Origin: Chitinophagaceae bacterium
Lineage (GTDB): Bacteria > Bacteroidota > Bacteroidia > Chitinophagales > Chitinophagaceae
Assembly: GCA_020403455.1 (NCBI GenBank)
Contig: JADBXP010000017.1
Coordinates: 91,024-155,023, forward strand
Reading direction: 5' to 3'
Length of the DNA: 64,000 nt
Made by a program: the position numbers and the translations under genes. The first letter of the stretch is position 1. The number at the start of each line of letters is the position of its first letter. Below, piece by piece: positions 9,893 to 20,124 of this stretch. The notes beneath the pieces were generated by a model. That model made no database searches, had not been told where the DNA came from, and worked only from the letters and a program-made list of their open reading frames with translations.

Positions 9893-11016
9893 AAATATTG
9901 CTCTTACATAGCTCATCCGATGAATATGGTGCCAGCAAGATTTTGTTGGGAACAGTTCGCATACTCCAACAACAGGGTCACCTTACTTGGGTGGTGCTTT
10001 CTGCAACCGGTCCATTAGTCCCTGCACTGGAAGCAGCCGGCGCAACTGTTCTTATTGAACGGCTGGGAATATTGCGGAGAAAATATTTTACCCCCGGAGG
10101 AATGATGAACCGCTTCCTGCACATTCACAGAGCGAAGAAAAAATTAGCAGCGTTCATACAACAGGAAGAAATCAATTTGGTCTATTCCAATACAACAGGT
10201 GTGCTGGCCGGAGCATTGGCAGCCAGGGATTGCGGTATCCGTCACATCTGGCATGTTCATGAGATCATAGAAAAGCCGGTCATATTCAAAAAAATATTGG
10301 GCCGGCTGTTGCGACATTATGCCGATGGCATCATTGCAGTATCAACTGCTGTGAAAAATTCCTGGCAAGAAGTAGTGCCCGCCGAAAAAATCACGGTAAT
10401 CCACAATGGAATCGACTATTCGCCCTATCTGACTGCCAACACCCCCATTCGAAAAGAACTCGGTATTCCCGATGACACATTGGTCATCGGAATGGCAGGC
10501 AGGGTGCATTATTGGAAAGGACAGCAATATTTCATTTCCATTGCAGGCGAGTTGCACAAAAAAAATCCCCGATTGCGTTTCCTGCTGGCAGGAGATGCTT
10601 TTCCCGGATATGAATACCTCTATGATGAAATGAAAGAGCAGATCCAAACACTTGGGCTGTCTGAAGTGGTGCAGTGGATCGGATTTCGCAAAGACATTCC
10701 TGCTGTGATGCAAACCATTGACCTATTCCTCCTTCCCTCCCAACAACCCGACCCCTTCCCTACTGTGATACTTGAAGCCATGGCATCTGCCAAACCCGTT
10801 ATTGCAACACATTTTGGCGGGGCAGTTGAAATGATCGAATCCGGGGTTACCGGTGATCTAATACCTCCCGATCGGGCAGATATCGCCGCTGATGTAATCA
10901 ATTCCTGGCTCGACCCAAATAAACTGCAGCAAGCCGGACAAGCAGCCCGAAAAAGGGTGTTGGAAAAATTTAGTTGGGAAGCATGGGAAGATAAAATGAT
11001 TAAGTTCATCACATGA
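9889..11016 (+). CDS. GT4 glycosyltransferase
   Basis: About 375 residues. I take the start as the ATG at 9889, inside the ATGA overlap with the acyltransferase, because the protein then begins [17 protein letters not shown], a normal GT4 N-terminus; the longer open frame upstream is only the other reading of the acyltransferase gene. Family features are the HVHEIIEKP segment, donor-domain start [29 protein letters not shown] (EX7E region) and a GLxP-like strand. It should add a sugar to the system A repeat. It ends in another ATGA overlap with the next gene at 11013. Confidence 0.9.
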   Translation: MKILLLHSSSDEYGASKILLGTVRILQQQGHLTWVVLSATGPLVPALEAAGATVLIERLGILRRKYFTPGGMMNRFLHIHRAKKKLAAFIQQEEINLVYSNTTGVLAGALAARDCGIRHIWHVHEIIEKPVIFKKILGRLLRHYADGIIAVSTAVKNSWQEVVPAEKITVIHNGIDYSPYLTANTPIRKELGIPDDTLVIGMAGRVHYWKGQQYFISIAGELHKKNPRLRFLLAGDAFPGYEYLYDEMKEQIQTLGLSEVVQWIGFRKDIPAVMQTIDLFLLPSQQPDPFPTVILEAMASAKPVIATHFGGAVEMIESGVTGDLIPPDRADIAADVINSWLDPNKLQQAGQAARKRVLEKFSWEAWEDKMIKFIT

Positions 11017-12119
11017 GAGTGTCGATCATAGGAACCAGGGGGTATCCGTATGTTTATAGCGGATATGAAACCTTCGCCAAAGAACTGGCTGAAAGGCTGG
11101 TGACACGCGGTATCCATGTAACCATCTATTGCCACAGAAATCTTTTCAGCAGCTTTCCGGCACAAGTAAATGGAATTGATCTGGTGTATGTGCCGACCGT
11201 TGAAACCAAGGTGCTCAGTCAGTTCATCCATTCTTTTTTCTCCATGGTGCATGCCTGTTTCAGCCGAACCGATGTAATCCTCGCTGTGAATGCAGCCAAC
11301 GGTCCCTGGGGATTGATTGCCCGAATCTTTGGTAAACCCGCTTGCATCAATGTAGATGGGGTGGAATGGGAAAGGCCTAAGTGGAAGGGACTCGGTGCCA
11401 GGTATTTTTATTGGGCTGCCTGGATGGCCACCCGTTTGTACCGCATCATCATTACCGATGCAGAAGCCATGAGACAGGTTTACCTGAAAACCTTTCAAAA
11501 AGACTCCAGGGTGATCGCTTACGGAGCCAACATCCGCTATCCCAAACATCCGGAACTGGTGCGCAGTATCGGACTTGAACCCGGAAGTTATTATCTGATT
11601 GTTGGTCGATTGATTCCTGATAACAATGCCGATCTGCTGCTGCAGGGATACCTCGAAGCAGGGTCAGGAAAAAAGTTGGTGATCGTGGGAGATGTACCCT
11701 ACGAAGATGCCTATGCCCAGCGGCTCAAATCGACGGCGAATGCCAATATCATCTTCACTGGATATATCACCGACAGTGAGCTATTGGCAGAACTGTACCA
11801 CCATTGTTTTGCCTATCTCCATGGGCATGCTTTTGGCGGTACCAATCCGACACTGCTGAAAGCAATGGCTTATGGATGCGCAATTTTGGCGATTGACACC
11901 CCCTTTAGCAGGGAGATGCTCACCGAGGGCAGATACGGATTGTTTTTCCCGGCCAATGCCGGGGAAATTGCAACGCTGATGCAACACTGTGAGGCAAACT
12001 TGGATGAATTGAAAGCCCTTCGGGAAAGGTCCCGGGAAGGTTTGGGAACTAAATACAATTGGGATGAAGTAACCAATGCTTATCTTGCGGTATTAAACGA
12101 GTTGAACCAGGGCAGGTAG
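11013..12119 (+). CDS. GT4 glycosyltransferase with DUF1972-type N-terminus
   Basis: This 368-residue enzyme starts [20 protein letters not shown], the N-terminal signature of the DUF1972 group of GT4 enzymes, many of which are annotated as rhamnosyl- or other deoxyhexosyltransferases. The donor domain begins YLIVGRLIPDNN and has HAFGGTNPTLLKAMAYG in place of the usual EGFG motif, which is normal for this group. Translation is probably coupled to the preceding GT4 gene through ATGA (11013-11016). The WcaJ-type gene follows after 13 bp. Confidence 0.88.
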   Translation: MRVSIIGTRGYPYVYSGYETFAKELAERLVTRGIHVTIYCHRNLFSSFPAQVNGIDLVYVPTVETKVLSQFIHSFFSMVHACFSRTDVILAVNAANGPWGLIARIFGKPACINVDGVEWERPKWKGLGARYFYWAAWMATRLYRIIITDAEAMRQVYLKTFQKDSRVIAYGANIRYPKHPELVRSIGLEPGSYYLIVGRLIPDNNADLLLQGYLEAGSGKKLVIVGDVPYEDAYAQRLKSTANANIIFTGYITDSELLAELYHHCFAYLHGHAFGGTNPTLLKAMAYGCAILAIDTPFSREMLTEGRYGLFFPANAGEIATLMQHCEANLDELKALRERSREGLGTKYNWDEVTNAYLAVLNELNQGR

Positions 12120-12132
12120 CCATGCGTTTTTT

Positions 12133-13536
12133 ATGGCCAAACCGTACAATCGCTATACCGTCATCCGCTACATCATTGATGCGCCGGTCGTAGGCCTGTC
12201 CTACCTGTTGGCGACCCGACTGAGTTCGGGACAAAGCATCGTGGTGGCAGACAAGCAGGCCTACCTTTTTGTACTGCTTTCTTTGTTGCTATGGTACATT
12301 GCCGCTTCCTTCACCCGCCTCTATGCCGACCGCCGCTCAAATAAATATTCCGAGGAAATCATTTTCATCCTCTATACCCTTGTACTCTTCACCATCCTCA
12401 TCAGTTCGGCCTCTTTCTTTTTGGGCACGACCATCCGATTCAGTCCGGGTTTCTTCCCGTATTATCTCCTCACCCTTTTCGGACTCCTGACCCTAACCAA
12501 ATACATTGTTCGCAAGAATGTTCACTCCGCCATCTTTCAGGGAAAATTGCTCGACAATGTAATCATTGTGGGTGCCACGGCTGCTGCCATGGATTTCTAT
12601 GAGACCATCAACAAATATTACTATTACGGCTATAAATGCATTGGCTTTGTTGACAATGAGCAGAAACAATTGAATGGTTGCCCCTATATGGGCCCTGTCG
12701 ATAACCTGAGTATTTTGCTCAAAGAGAACCGGGTTGATGAAGTGGTGATCGCTCTGCCCGATACAGATGCCGATGCCATCCAGTTTTGTGTGGAGGTCTG
12801 CGATTTTTATTCCACCAAGGCGCGCATCATTCCCAACCTGCACCAATATGCCACTGCCAATATCCAGGTGAACAACATCGGATTGATGCCGATCATCAAT
12901 GTGCGTTCACTGCCATTGGACAAAAAAGAAAACCAACTGCTGAAAAGTATTTTTGATATTGCGTTTAGTCTTTGTTTTTTCCTGTTCATGGGCTGGTGGC
13001 TCCTGCCACTGATTGCGTTAGCCATAAAAATTACCTCGCGGGGACCCATCATTTTCAGCCAGGAAAGATGGGGACTTAACAACGAAAAGATCACCTGTTA
13101 TAAGTTCCGCACCATGGTGGCGGAAAGTACTGATACCGATGAAGAAGGCAATTTCTGGCAGGCCAAAAAAAGAGACCCCCGGGTTACCTGGCTAGGTGCC
13201 CTGCTGCGGAAAACGAACATGGATGAACTTCCGCAATTTTGGAATGTATTGCTGGGCAACATGAGTGTGGTAGGCCCCCGCCCCCACCCCACCCCATTGA
13301 ACCTGGAGTCGATGCATACTGTTGAGAACTACATGCTCCGCCACCTGGTTAAGCCGGGCATTACCGGCTGGGCACAGGTGAACGGCTGCCGAGGGGAAAC
13401 CAAAGAACCCGGATCGATGCAAAGAAGAATTAACTTTGACCTCTATTATATCCACCGGTGGACCTTCTGGCTGGATTGTCAAATCATCTTACAGACAGTC
13501 ATTAACATCCTGCGGGGGGATCAAAACGCTTATTGA
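12133..13536 (+). CDS. WcaJ-type undecaprenyl-phosphate glycosylphosphotransferase (system A initiator)
   Basis: This 467-residue polyisoprenyl-phosphate hexose-1-phosphate transferase has four N-terminal membrane helices, a CoA-binding-like middle domain (about residues 135-245, [11 protein letters not shown]), a fifth hydrophobic segment (near residue 275) and a C-terminal catalytic domain. The last contains [30 protein letters not shown] and [12 protein letters not shown]. It loads the first sugar-1-phosphate, usually glucose or galactose, on undecaprenyl phosphate and so starts the system A repeat. System B has its own short initiator at 21793-22410. Its stop overlaps the ATG of wzi by one base (TGATG). 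Confidence 0.93.
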   Translation: MAKPYNRYTVIRYIIDAPVVGLSYLLATRLSSGQSIVVADKQAYLFVLLSLLLWYIAASFTRLYADRRSNKYSEEIIFILYTLVLFTILISSASFFLGTTIRFSPGFFPYYLLTLFGLLTLTKYIVRKNVHSAIFQGKLLDNVIIVGATAAAMDFYETINKYYYYGYKCIGFVDNEQKQLNGCPYMGPVDNLSILLKENRVDEVVIALPDTDADAIQFCVEVCDFYSTKARIIPNLHQYATANIQVNNIGLMPIINVRSLPLDKKENQLLKSIFDIAFSLCFFLFMGWWLLPLIALAIKITSRGPIIFSQERWGLNNEKITCYKFRTMVAESTDTDEEGNFWQAKKRDPRVTWLGALLRKTNMDELPQFWNVLLGNMSVVGPRPHPTPLNLESMHTVENYMLRHLVKPGITGWAQVNGCRGETKEPGSMQRRINFDLYYIHRWTFWLDCQIILQTVINILRGDQNAY

Positions 13537-15194
13537 TGAGAATACATTTCCGCTACTTACTCGTATGGATGGTAGTTTCTTGCCTTATGTTCGCTACAAC
13601 AACAGAGGCGCAGGTGGTATGGGAATCTCCACAAAAAGAAATCTATCCCTATCTCGAACGCATGGCCCAAAAGGGATTGATTCAATTCAATGATTTGATT
13701 CGTCCATTGAGCCGGCAATACATTGCTTCCTGCCTCGATTCGCTGGGCCGCCGCATGGATCAATTGACACCGGTTGAAAAAAAAGAATGGCAATTTTATG
13801 CACGGGAATACGGCAATGAAATGGATACGTCTCTCTTTCGTTCCGGAAAAGATTTTGTCAGTGGCTTCCGCAAAGACCCCTATCAACGCTGGCGCCCCTT
13901 CACTGCCCGCAACAAAGAATCACTGATACAGGCAGAACCCATATTTACCGCAGAACAAAACAATGGTAGCCGGGGAAGTTTTTTACAATCCAGCTCCGGC
14001 GTGAATGTTTGGGCCTATGGCGGAAAAAGATGGGGCTTTCAGTTTTCATACCATGACATCACAGAAGCAGGGACCGGATTGGACAGCACCCGACAATTCA
14101 CGCCGAATACCGGATTCGTTCTAAAACAGACCAACAATCCCCGCCGCATCAACTATTCCCGCATTCGCGGAAGTGTTTCCTATGCATTTAAAAATGGTTC
14201 CGTTGCAGTAGGCATAGACCAGCAACTATGGGGCTACAGTCAATCCGGACGTATTGTCCTTTCCGACAAAGCCCCCGCCAATCCCTATCTGCGGCTGGAT
14301 TACCGGCCTTTTATCTGGCTGAGTTTTCATTATTCTAACCTCTGGTTGAATTCCAATCTGGTGGATTCCGTCAGAACCTATGGCACCGGCAATACCGTCT
14401 ATGGCGGAGAACGCATCCGATATATTCCCAAGTTCATGGCGACCCACAGCATCAGCATACAATTCAACAAACACCTCACCTTTACAGCAGGAGAATCGAT
14501 TGTGTATAGTGACCGGCTGGATGTGGGCTACCTGATACCCGTGAACTTCTTCAAGATCTACGATAACATTGTCAACGGGGGCAATATTCTCGCCGGGTCG
14601 AACGGACAATTGTTCTTCCAGCTCAGCAGCCGCAACCAACTTCCCAAGACACATCTGTATAGTACAATATTCATCGATGAGATCCGCACCAGCACCATGT
14701 TCAACAGGAACAAAAGCCGCAACCAGCTGGGCTTTACCTTCGGTGCAAGTGTTACCGATCTGGTTATTCCCTACTTAACACTTTCCGCAGAATATACCCG
14801 TGTCAATCCCTTTGTATACAATAACCTGATACCCGCCCAGAATTACAACAACCATGGTTATAGCATGGGGGACTGGATGGGCAATAATTTCGATCGCTTT
14901 TTTGTAGGATTGCGGTACACACCTTTTCCCCGACTCAAATGCCAGTTAAATTACCAGTTCATTCGCAAGGGAGGTGCCGGAACGGTAGAACAACAATATT
15001 TCCAACAACCCCAGCCAGACTTTTTATTCAATCCCCAATTCAACCGCAGAGAGGTTTCCCTAAGGTGTTCTTATGAACTGATCAATAACCTCCAGCTCTG
15101 GGGCTTCTTCAACGACAGGAAGCAGGAGGCACTGCCTTCCGGTACCTTTACCAACATCCGAGAGGCAGGTATTGGCTTCAGCTTTGGTTTGTAA
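13536..15194 (+). CDS. wzi: Capsule assembly Wzi-family outer-membrane protein (system A)
   Basis: About 552 residues. An N-terminal signal peptide (hydrophobic core LLVWMVVSCLMFATT, cleavage after TEA) is followed by a short helical domain with YLERMAQKGLI and then a long beta-rich region, as in the Wzi family of capsule-associated beta-barrels. Wzi helps assemble or anchor polymer at the cell surface. I chose the ATG at 13536; an in-frame TTG lies one codon upstream. The other two Wzi-like proteins (20125 and 55298) are closer to each other than to this one. Confidence 0.85.
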   Translation: MRIHFRYLLVWMVVSCLMFATTTEAQVVWESPQKEIYPYLERMAQKGLIQFNDLIRPLSRQYIASCLDSLGRRMDQLTPVEKKEWQFYAREYGNEMDTSLFRSGKDFVSGFRKDPYQRWRPFTARNKESLIQAEPIFTAEQNNGSRGSFLQSSSGVNVWAYGGKRWGFQFSYHDITEAGTGLDSTRQFTPNTGFVLKQTNNPRRINYSRIRGSVSYAFKNGSVAVGIDQQLWGYSQSGRIVLSDKAPANPYLRLDYRPFIWLSFHYSNLWLNSNLVDSVRTYGTGNTVYGGERIRYIPKFMATHSISIQFNKHLTFTAGESIVYSDRLDVGYLIPVNFFKIYDNIVNGGNILAGSNGQLFFQLSSRNQLPKTHLYSTIFIDEIRTSTMFNRNKSRNQLGFTFGASVTDLVIPYLTLSAEYTRVNPFVYNNLIPAQNYNNHGYSMGDWMGNNFDRFFVGLRYTPFPRLKCQLNYQFIRKGGAGTVEQQYFQQPQPDFLFNPQFNRREVSLRCSYELINNLQLWGFFNDRKQEALPSGTFTNIREAGIGFSFGL

Positions 15195-15263
15195 GTCCAA
15201 AATGCCGTTTTTCCACCGTTTATAGGGAAAAATGTGGATATTTGTTCCTACCAATTTCCTCTC

Positions 15264-17585
15264 ATGCAATTACATGTAAAATTCTTGCTATATCCACTTC
15301 TGCTACTTTCTTTTGCGGCCATCCGGTTGCAAGCTCAGGGGCAGACGATTGATGCATCCAATCTTTCATCGGCACGTGTTAGTCAGCTCAGTGACCAGCA
15401 ACTGTTGCAATTGTTTCAACAAGCCCAAAGAGGCGGATTATCGGAGAATGATGCCATCTCACTATTGGTGAAAAGGGGCTTGCCCGCTTCAGAAGTCGGG
15501 GCACTGAAAAAAAGGTTGATGGGCATGCAGGCAAGGGGGAAGTCCGGAAAAAATGAACCGGTTCTCAAAGATACCAGTGGCTTTTTACGGGATAGTTCCT
15601 GGGTAAAGGAAATGCCGGCAATCAAGAGAAAGACCCAATACTATGGTTTCGATTTTTTCAATAATCAGGCCATCAGTTTTGAACCCAATGTTCGGCTCAC
15701 AACCCCACATAACTATGTGCTGGGCCCTGATGATGAGATCAATATTCAGTATACCGGACTCAACGAAGCTTCGGTAGATGCGATTGTCAATGCCAACGGA
15801 AAAATAATTCTCCCCTATGCCGGCTCTTTGCAGGTGAGCGGACTCTCACTGGATGATGCTACCAAGTTGATCAAGGCGAAGATGAAAGTGGCTTATCCGG
15901 CGATTGCCTCCGGAAAGACCCAGGTTTTGGTAACATTGACCAATTTCAAAACCATTCGGGTAACAGTGGTAGGGGAAGCTGAGATACCGGGTACTTACCA
16001 GGTATCGTCGCTCGCTGCATTTTACAATGTGTTGTACAAGGCAAATGGACCCTCAGAGAACGGATCGCTCAGAAAGTTGGAATTGATCCGCAACAACAAG
16101 GTAATAGAGACAATAGATTTTTATGACTTCCTGCAAAAAGGAATCATGAATAAAACCATCCGCCTGGAAGACCAGGATGTGATCCGCATTCCCGTATATG
16201 GAAAGAGGGTCACTATCAACGGACAGGTCAAGCGACCGATGGTGTATGAACTACAGGAGAAAGAAACCCTGCAAGACCTGCTGAATCTGGCAGGAGGATA
16301 TGAAGCAGCAGCCTGGCTTGGAAGTGCCAAAGTAGTGCAGGATGGGGAGCAGGAAAAGAAAGTGCGTGATTTGGCTGTTGCAGATTTTGCTTATTTCATT
16401 CCGAAGAATGGCGACCAGGTTGAAATAGAAAAAATTCGTACCAGCTTTTCGAATCGGGTAATGCTGGCAGGAGCTGTACAAAAACCGGGCTATTATGAAC
16501 TCAGTTCTGGTTTAACCCTTGTCAAACTAATTCGGCAGGCAGAAGGTCTTCGCACCGATGCACTGTTGCAACGTGGTTACCTGATGCGGCAAATGCCCGG
16601 TACCGGCGGACAACTGATCTCTTTCCATGTACAGGACCTTCTGGATGGAAAGCAGGCAGATATCCAGTTACAAAGAGAAGATTCTGTTACTATTCTTTCC
16701 AGGGATAGTTTGCGGGATGTTCCAACCGTTGTTGTAGCAGGAAATGTGAACCGGCCCATAACCATCCCTTATCGCGAGGGACTTACACTCGAAGATGTAG
16801 TGTTAATGGCAGGAGGATTTTCCTTTGACGCAGCTACCCATAAAATTGAAATTTCCCGTTTGCAAAATAACCGGGCTGATACGCTCGCCAATACACTGAT
16901 AGAAGTTATCACGGTTGAATACGATAGTGCAGCCAACGCACGCAGTAAAAAAACCTTGTTGTCACCGCTAGACTATGTGTTTGTTCCGCAGTTGTTGAAT
17001 TATCGCAACCTCGGCAAGGTAAAAGTAAGGGGTGAAGTATTGTATGCAGGAGACTATGCCCTTGAAAAAAGAAATGAATCGATACTGGAAGTATTGAAAA
17101 GGTCGGGGGGCATTTCTCCCTACGCTGCGATGGGAGATGTACAGGTATATCGCCGTGGATTGCGGGTAGGCACTGATGTGTTATCTGATAATCCGAATGA
17201 TGGCGGAGAGAAATTCTTGTTACAGCCGGAAGACAGCATTTTTGTGCCACGCAGGCAGACTTTTGTAGAAGTGCAGGGAGCCGTATTCAATCCACAGATC
17301 CTGCGCTATGACAGTCCGAAATTTTTATCTTATATCTCGGAGACAGGAGGTGTAACCGATCGCGGCAACCTCAATAAGTCATACGTACAATACAGCAATG
17401 GTATCAATCAAAAGATCAAACATTTCCTGTTCTTCCGTCGCTATCCCAAAGTGAAACCCGGCAGTAAGATCATTGTACCCGATAAATCTGAAACAGATCG
17501 CAGGAATTTAAGTGCTCTGGAAATATCATCCCTGATAGGTTCGCTGGCAACTTTGATTAGTTTGGTTACCGTACTAAATAGATAG
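15264..17585 (+). CDS. wza: Wza-like polysaccharide export protein with multiple SLBB domains (system A)
   Basis: About 773 residues. The start is set at the ATG at 15264 because the protein then opens with a clean signal peptide (MQLHVKFLLYPLLLLSFAA..LQAQG); an ATG ten codons upstream would bury it. A helical N-terminal segment (SQLSDQQLLQLFQQAQ) precedes the polysaccharide-export domain (NYVLGPDDEINIQYTG). Several SLBB repeats follow (VVAGNVNRPITIPY, KVRGEVLYAGDYAL, VEVQGAVFNPQILRY). A C-terminal hydrophobic helix (ISSLIGSLATLISLVTVL) probably forms the outer-membrane pore. There is no lipobox cysteine. It is much longer than E. coli Wza, as is usual in Bacteroidota. Confidence 0.92.
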   Translation: MQLHVKFLLYPLLLLSFAAIRLQAQGQTIDASNLSSARVSQLSDQQLLQLFQQAQRGGLSENDAISLLVKRGLPASEVGALKKRLMGMQARGKSGKNEPVLKDTSGFLRDSSWVKEMPAIKRKTQYYGFDFFNNQAISFEPNVRLTTPHNYVLGPDDEINIQYTGLNEASVDAIVNANGKIILPYAGSLQVSGLSLDDATKLIKAKMKVAYPAIASGKTQVLVTLTNFKTIRVTVVGEAEIPGTYQVSSLAAFYNVLYKANGPSENGSLRKLELIRNNKVIETIDFYDFLQKGIMNKTIRLEDQDVIRIPVYGKRVTINGQVKRPMVYELQEKETLQDLLNLAGGYEAAAWLGSAKVVQDGEQEKKVRDLAVADFAYFIPKNGDQVEIEKIRTSFSNRVMLAGAVQKPGYYELSSGLTLVKLIRQAEGLRTDALLQRGYLMRQMPGTGGQLISFHVQDLLDGKQADIQLQREDSVTILSRDSLRDVPTVVVAGNVNRPITIPYREGLTLEDVVLMAGGFSFDAATHKIEISRLQNNRADTLANTLIEVITVEYDSAANARSKKTLLSPLDYVFVPQLLNYRNLGKVKVRGEVLYAGDYALEKRNESILEVLKRSGGISPYAAMGDVQVYRRGLRVGTDVLSDNPNDGGEKFLLQPEDSIFVPRRQTFVEVQGAVFNPQILRYDSPKFLSYISETGGVTDRGNLNKSYVQYSNGINQKIKHFLFFRRYPKVKPGSKIIVPDKSETDRRNLSALEISSLIGSLATLISLVTVLNR

Positions 17586-17621
17586 AATAATTGATAAATA
17601 CTGACACAACCGAGCGTTATC

Positions 17622-18731
17622 ATGTCTGACAAGAATCAACTAACTACTGATCCCTTTAACCGGGAAGAATCGCCCTTCTCCTTTACCGATCTGGTGCAGG
17701 ATGTATTGGGTAGGTTGCGCTGGGCTTTGCAACAAAGAAACTGGCTGCTGCTTGCTCTGGTGATGGGTGCGTTGGCAGGGACAGGCTATGCTTGGATGAA
17801 AAATACTACGTACACTGCCCGGCTGACATTTGTGGTAGAGGATGCAAAGAGTTCAGGCGGTTCCCTGATCTCAGCACTGGCAGGACAATTTGGCTTAGAT
17901 GTAGGAGGAATGACGGGTGGAAACGGCGTGTTGGCCGGAGACAATGTGTTGGAGTTGCTCAAGAGTAGGAGTTTACTAAAGAAGACATTGTTAACATCTG
18001 CTGATGATGGAAAGATGAAGATGACCCTGGCAGACCGGTATGTGGCGGTGTATGGATTGCAAGAGAAATGGAACGATGTAACGGGGGGGAAAAAGATTGT
18101 TTTCACTCCGGGAACAGAGGACCGGTTAACGGACAGTTTGCTGCAGACGATTATTAAGCGGCTGCTGGAAAAAGAATTGCGCATTGCCAAGACTGATAAA
18201 AAACTGGGGTTCTTTGAGTTGGAGGCAACGACCCGGGATGAGTACCTCAGTCAGCAAATCTGTGAAAGGTTGTTGCGGGTAACGACAGATTTTTATGTTG
18301 ATACCAAGACGAGTAGATTGAAGGCGAACATTGATCGGTTGCAGAGAAGGGCAGATAGTCTTGGCATAGTGCTCGACAACAAAACCTATGCAACGGCGGA
18401 GGCCACCCAACGGCTGTTGGATGCCAATCCTGCTTATGCTTCCCCGCAGGTAGATGCCGAGATCAGCACCCGCAATAAGTATTTACAGAGTACGGTATTT
18501 GCGGAGATTGTGAAGAATTTAGAGATCAGCAAGACGGCGCTGATACAGGAGACACCAACGGTGCAGGTGGTAGACAGGCCAGAGATGCCTTTGAAGAAGA
18601 ATGAGTGGAAATGGTGGCAGGGATTGCTGCTGGGGGGAGTGATAGCTTTAGCGGCGATGGTGGGGTTGATGATTGTGGTGGGAGGAAGGAATTCATCAGT
18701 TGAAAATAAAAATAATACCCCTTTGTTTTAA
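17622..18731 (+). CDS. wzz: Wzz-like chain-length regulator (system A)
   Basis: This 369-residue inner-membrane protein has one helix at each end (NWLLLALVMGALAGTGYAW near residue 40 and GLLLGGVIALAAMVGLMIVV near 330) enclosing a periplasmic domain, the Wzz/Wzc-N layout. The glycine-rich segment LDVGGMTGGNGVLAGDN follows the first strand. No Walker motifs or tyrosine cluster follow the second helix, so it lacks the kinase part of Wzc. It should set polymer length and contact the Wza encoded 36 bp upstream. It is the last gene of the + strand arm and carries a G7 run at 18083-18089. Confidence 0.9.
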   Translation: MSDKNQLTTDPFNREESPFSFTDLVQDVLGRLRWALQQRNWLLLALVMGALAGTGYAWMKNTTYTARLTFVVEDAKSSGGSLISALAGQFGLDVGGMTGGNGVLAGDNVLELLKSRSLLKKTLLTSADDGKMKMTLADRYVAVYGLQEKWNDVTGGKKIVFTPGTEDRLTDSLLQTIIKRLLEKELRIAKTDKKLGFFELEATTRDEYLSQQICERLLRVTTDFYVDTKTSRLKANIDRLQRRADSLGIVLDNKTYATAEATQRLLDANPAYASPQVDAEISTRNKYLQSTVFAEIVKNLEISKTALIQETPTVQVVDRPEMPLKKNEWKWWQGLLLGGVIALAAMVGLMIVVGGRNSSVENKNNTPLF

Positions 18732-18801
18732 AATAAAACTTTTGAACAATCAGAATTTACAAGTATCATTTACAGATTACATTCAAATATTAAACACAAA
18801 A

Positions 18802-18830
18802 AAATCTGAGAAAAAGATTTATTTTCTTGC
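18802..18830 (-). terminator. Possible bidirectional terminator hairpin
   Basis: AAATCT (18802-18807) and AGATTT (18815-18820) form a 6-bp stem with a 7-base loop. On the minus strand it is followed by a run of T, on the plus strand by ATTTTCTT. It sits between the convergent ends of wzz (18731) and the acyltransferase gene (18819), the expected place for a shared terminator. The stem is short and AT-rich, so the call is tentative. Confidence 0.35.
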
Positions 18831-19874
18831 GATTCTATGAAATGGTTTTTCAACAAAAAAATAGGTGAATAATGTTACAATTATCACAGCAAACCAAATA
18901 AGAAAATATTGAATTGAATAGTTTAAACTATTCAATTTTGAAGAATTATAAATGAAGAAAACAACTGGGACGTGAATAGCATATAGTGAATATGAGATTG
19001 ATCCCAAATATTCGAAGCCATAAAATTTAATTTTAAGATTCGACCTATTTTCAGCTCTCACAATTGTAGATATTAAAATTCCACCTAAAACCGATACGAA
19101 CAATGATTTTATTATATGTGCTCCTTGGAAATTTATTAAATGTGAAAATGTATAGTAAATAAAATACAAAATCATCAGTGGAACCAGCCCTAGAAAATAC
19201 TTTTTAAATTTCAAAAACTTAGAATCTGAATTAAAAGTGATTTCAGCAAAAAATGCACCTATCCACCAATACAAGGAGAGTCTAAAAAAATTTCTTTGCA
19301 CCCATGATTGTTCTACTTCCGTAGTTAATAATCCGAAATTTAAAATATGAATTAAGAATAAAAAAGTAAACACATAAATCATATTTTTTTTAAAATACTT
19401 AAGTACAAATGGATATGATATATATATAAGTAACTCAACAATTGCAGTATCCATAATTCTATTTCCAAATAAAGGTTCGAGAGGCATAACAGCTGTTAAA
19501 AGAAACCCATTAATTAAAAAGTTATGAAAATATTGAGAGATTGATCTATGAGTAAATGTATAATCAACAATATATCCCAACAAAATTGCAATAACTAAAA
19601 CCGGATATATTCTAAAAAATCTCCTTCGAAAATATTTTGAAATTTGAAAATTGAGAGAGTTTACATTTTGCATATGTATAGAATAACCAGATAAAACTAG
19701 AAAAAGAACTACACCCCAATGTAAACCACCGCTACACCATAGAAATTCTAACTGAAATCTTGAAAAAAGCTGATGCAGGTATGGAAGTTTTATAGGACCG
19801 AAATGAGACAAGAAAACACTTAATGCCGCCATTCCTCTTATTACATCTAGGCTTTTGTATCTATTTGAAGTCAT
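18819..19874 (-). CDS. Acyltransferase 3 family membrane O-acyltransferase (OafA-like)
   Basis: About 351 residues with ten or so membrane helices. The N-terminus YKSLDVIRGMAALSVFLSHFG contains the Arg and His positions conserved in acyltransferase 3 (OafA/YrhL/NodX), followed by SGYSIHMQ and the RRRFFRIYPVLVIAI segment. It should O-acetylate a sugar of the polymer on its way across the inner membrane. The start is ATG at 19874; a TTG four codons upstream is less likely. It is strongly AT-rich, unlike the genes on either side, and is the last minus-strand gene of system B, 250 bp beyond wzi. Confidence 0.9.
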   Translation of the reverse strand: MTSNRYKSLDVIRGMAALSVFLSHFGPIKLPYLHQLFSRFQLEFLWCSGGLHWGVVLFLVLSGYSIHMQNVNSLNFQISKYFRRRFFRIYPVLVIAILLGYIVDYTFTHRSISQYFHNFLINGFLLTAVMPLEPLFGNRIMDTAIVELLIYISYPFVLKYFKKNMIYVFTFLFLIHILNFGLLTTEVEQSWVQRNFFRLSLYWWIGAFFAEITFNSDSKFLKFKKYFLGLVPLMILYFIYYTFSHLINFQGAHIIKSLFVSVLGGILISTIVRAENRSNLKIKFYGFEYLGSISYSLYAIHVPVVFFIYNSSKLNSLNYSIQYFLIWFAVIIVTLFTYFFVEKPFHRIARK

Positions 19875-20075
19875 AATAACAATCAATTAATATTGACAAA
19901 GAAAGTATAAATGATTTGAAACATATAAATTGATAAAATGAATTCATGAAATATCAGAATTCAATTCTTAATATACCTCGGAGCTCTATACAAGATACTT
20001 CCTGTATATGTCTTTAAAAAGGCCTAGAGAGAAATTTAGATTAAATTCCAATATTATTGCCATTTTATAGGATTC

Positions 20076-20108
20076 AATTTTAATTAATTGGCAAAGCGAA
20101 TTAAAATT
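20076..20108 (-). terminator. Perfect 10-bp inverted repeat after wzi (possible terminator)
   Basis: AATTTTAATT (20076-20085) and its exact reverse complement (20099-20108) are separated by 13 bases, starting 17 bp past the stop of the wzi gene on the minus strand. All pairs are A-T, so the stem is weak, and no long T run follows. It might end the main operon ahead of the acyltransferase gene. The remaining sequence between 19875 and 20075 shows nothing I can name. Confidence 0.3.
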
Positions 20109-20124
20109 TAATAGTTGGGGAAGA

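Noticed and set aside
10620..11549. A 309-codon open frame on the minus strand
   Set aside because: It lies fully antisense to two well-supported GT4 genes, and its sequence has no recognisable domain and a shadow-like composition.
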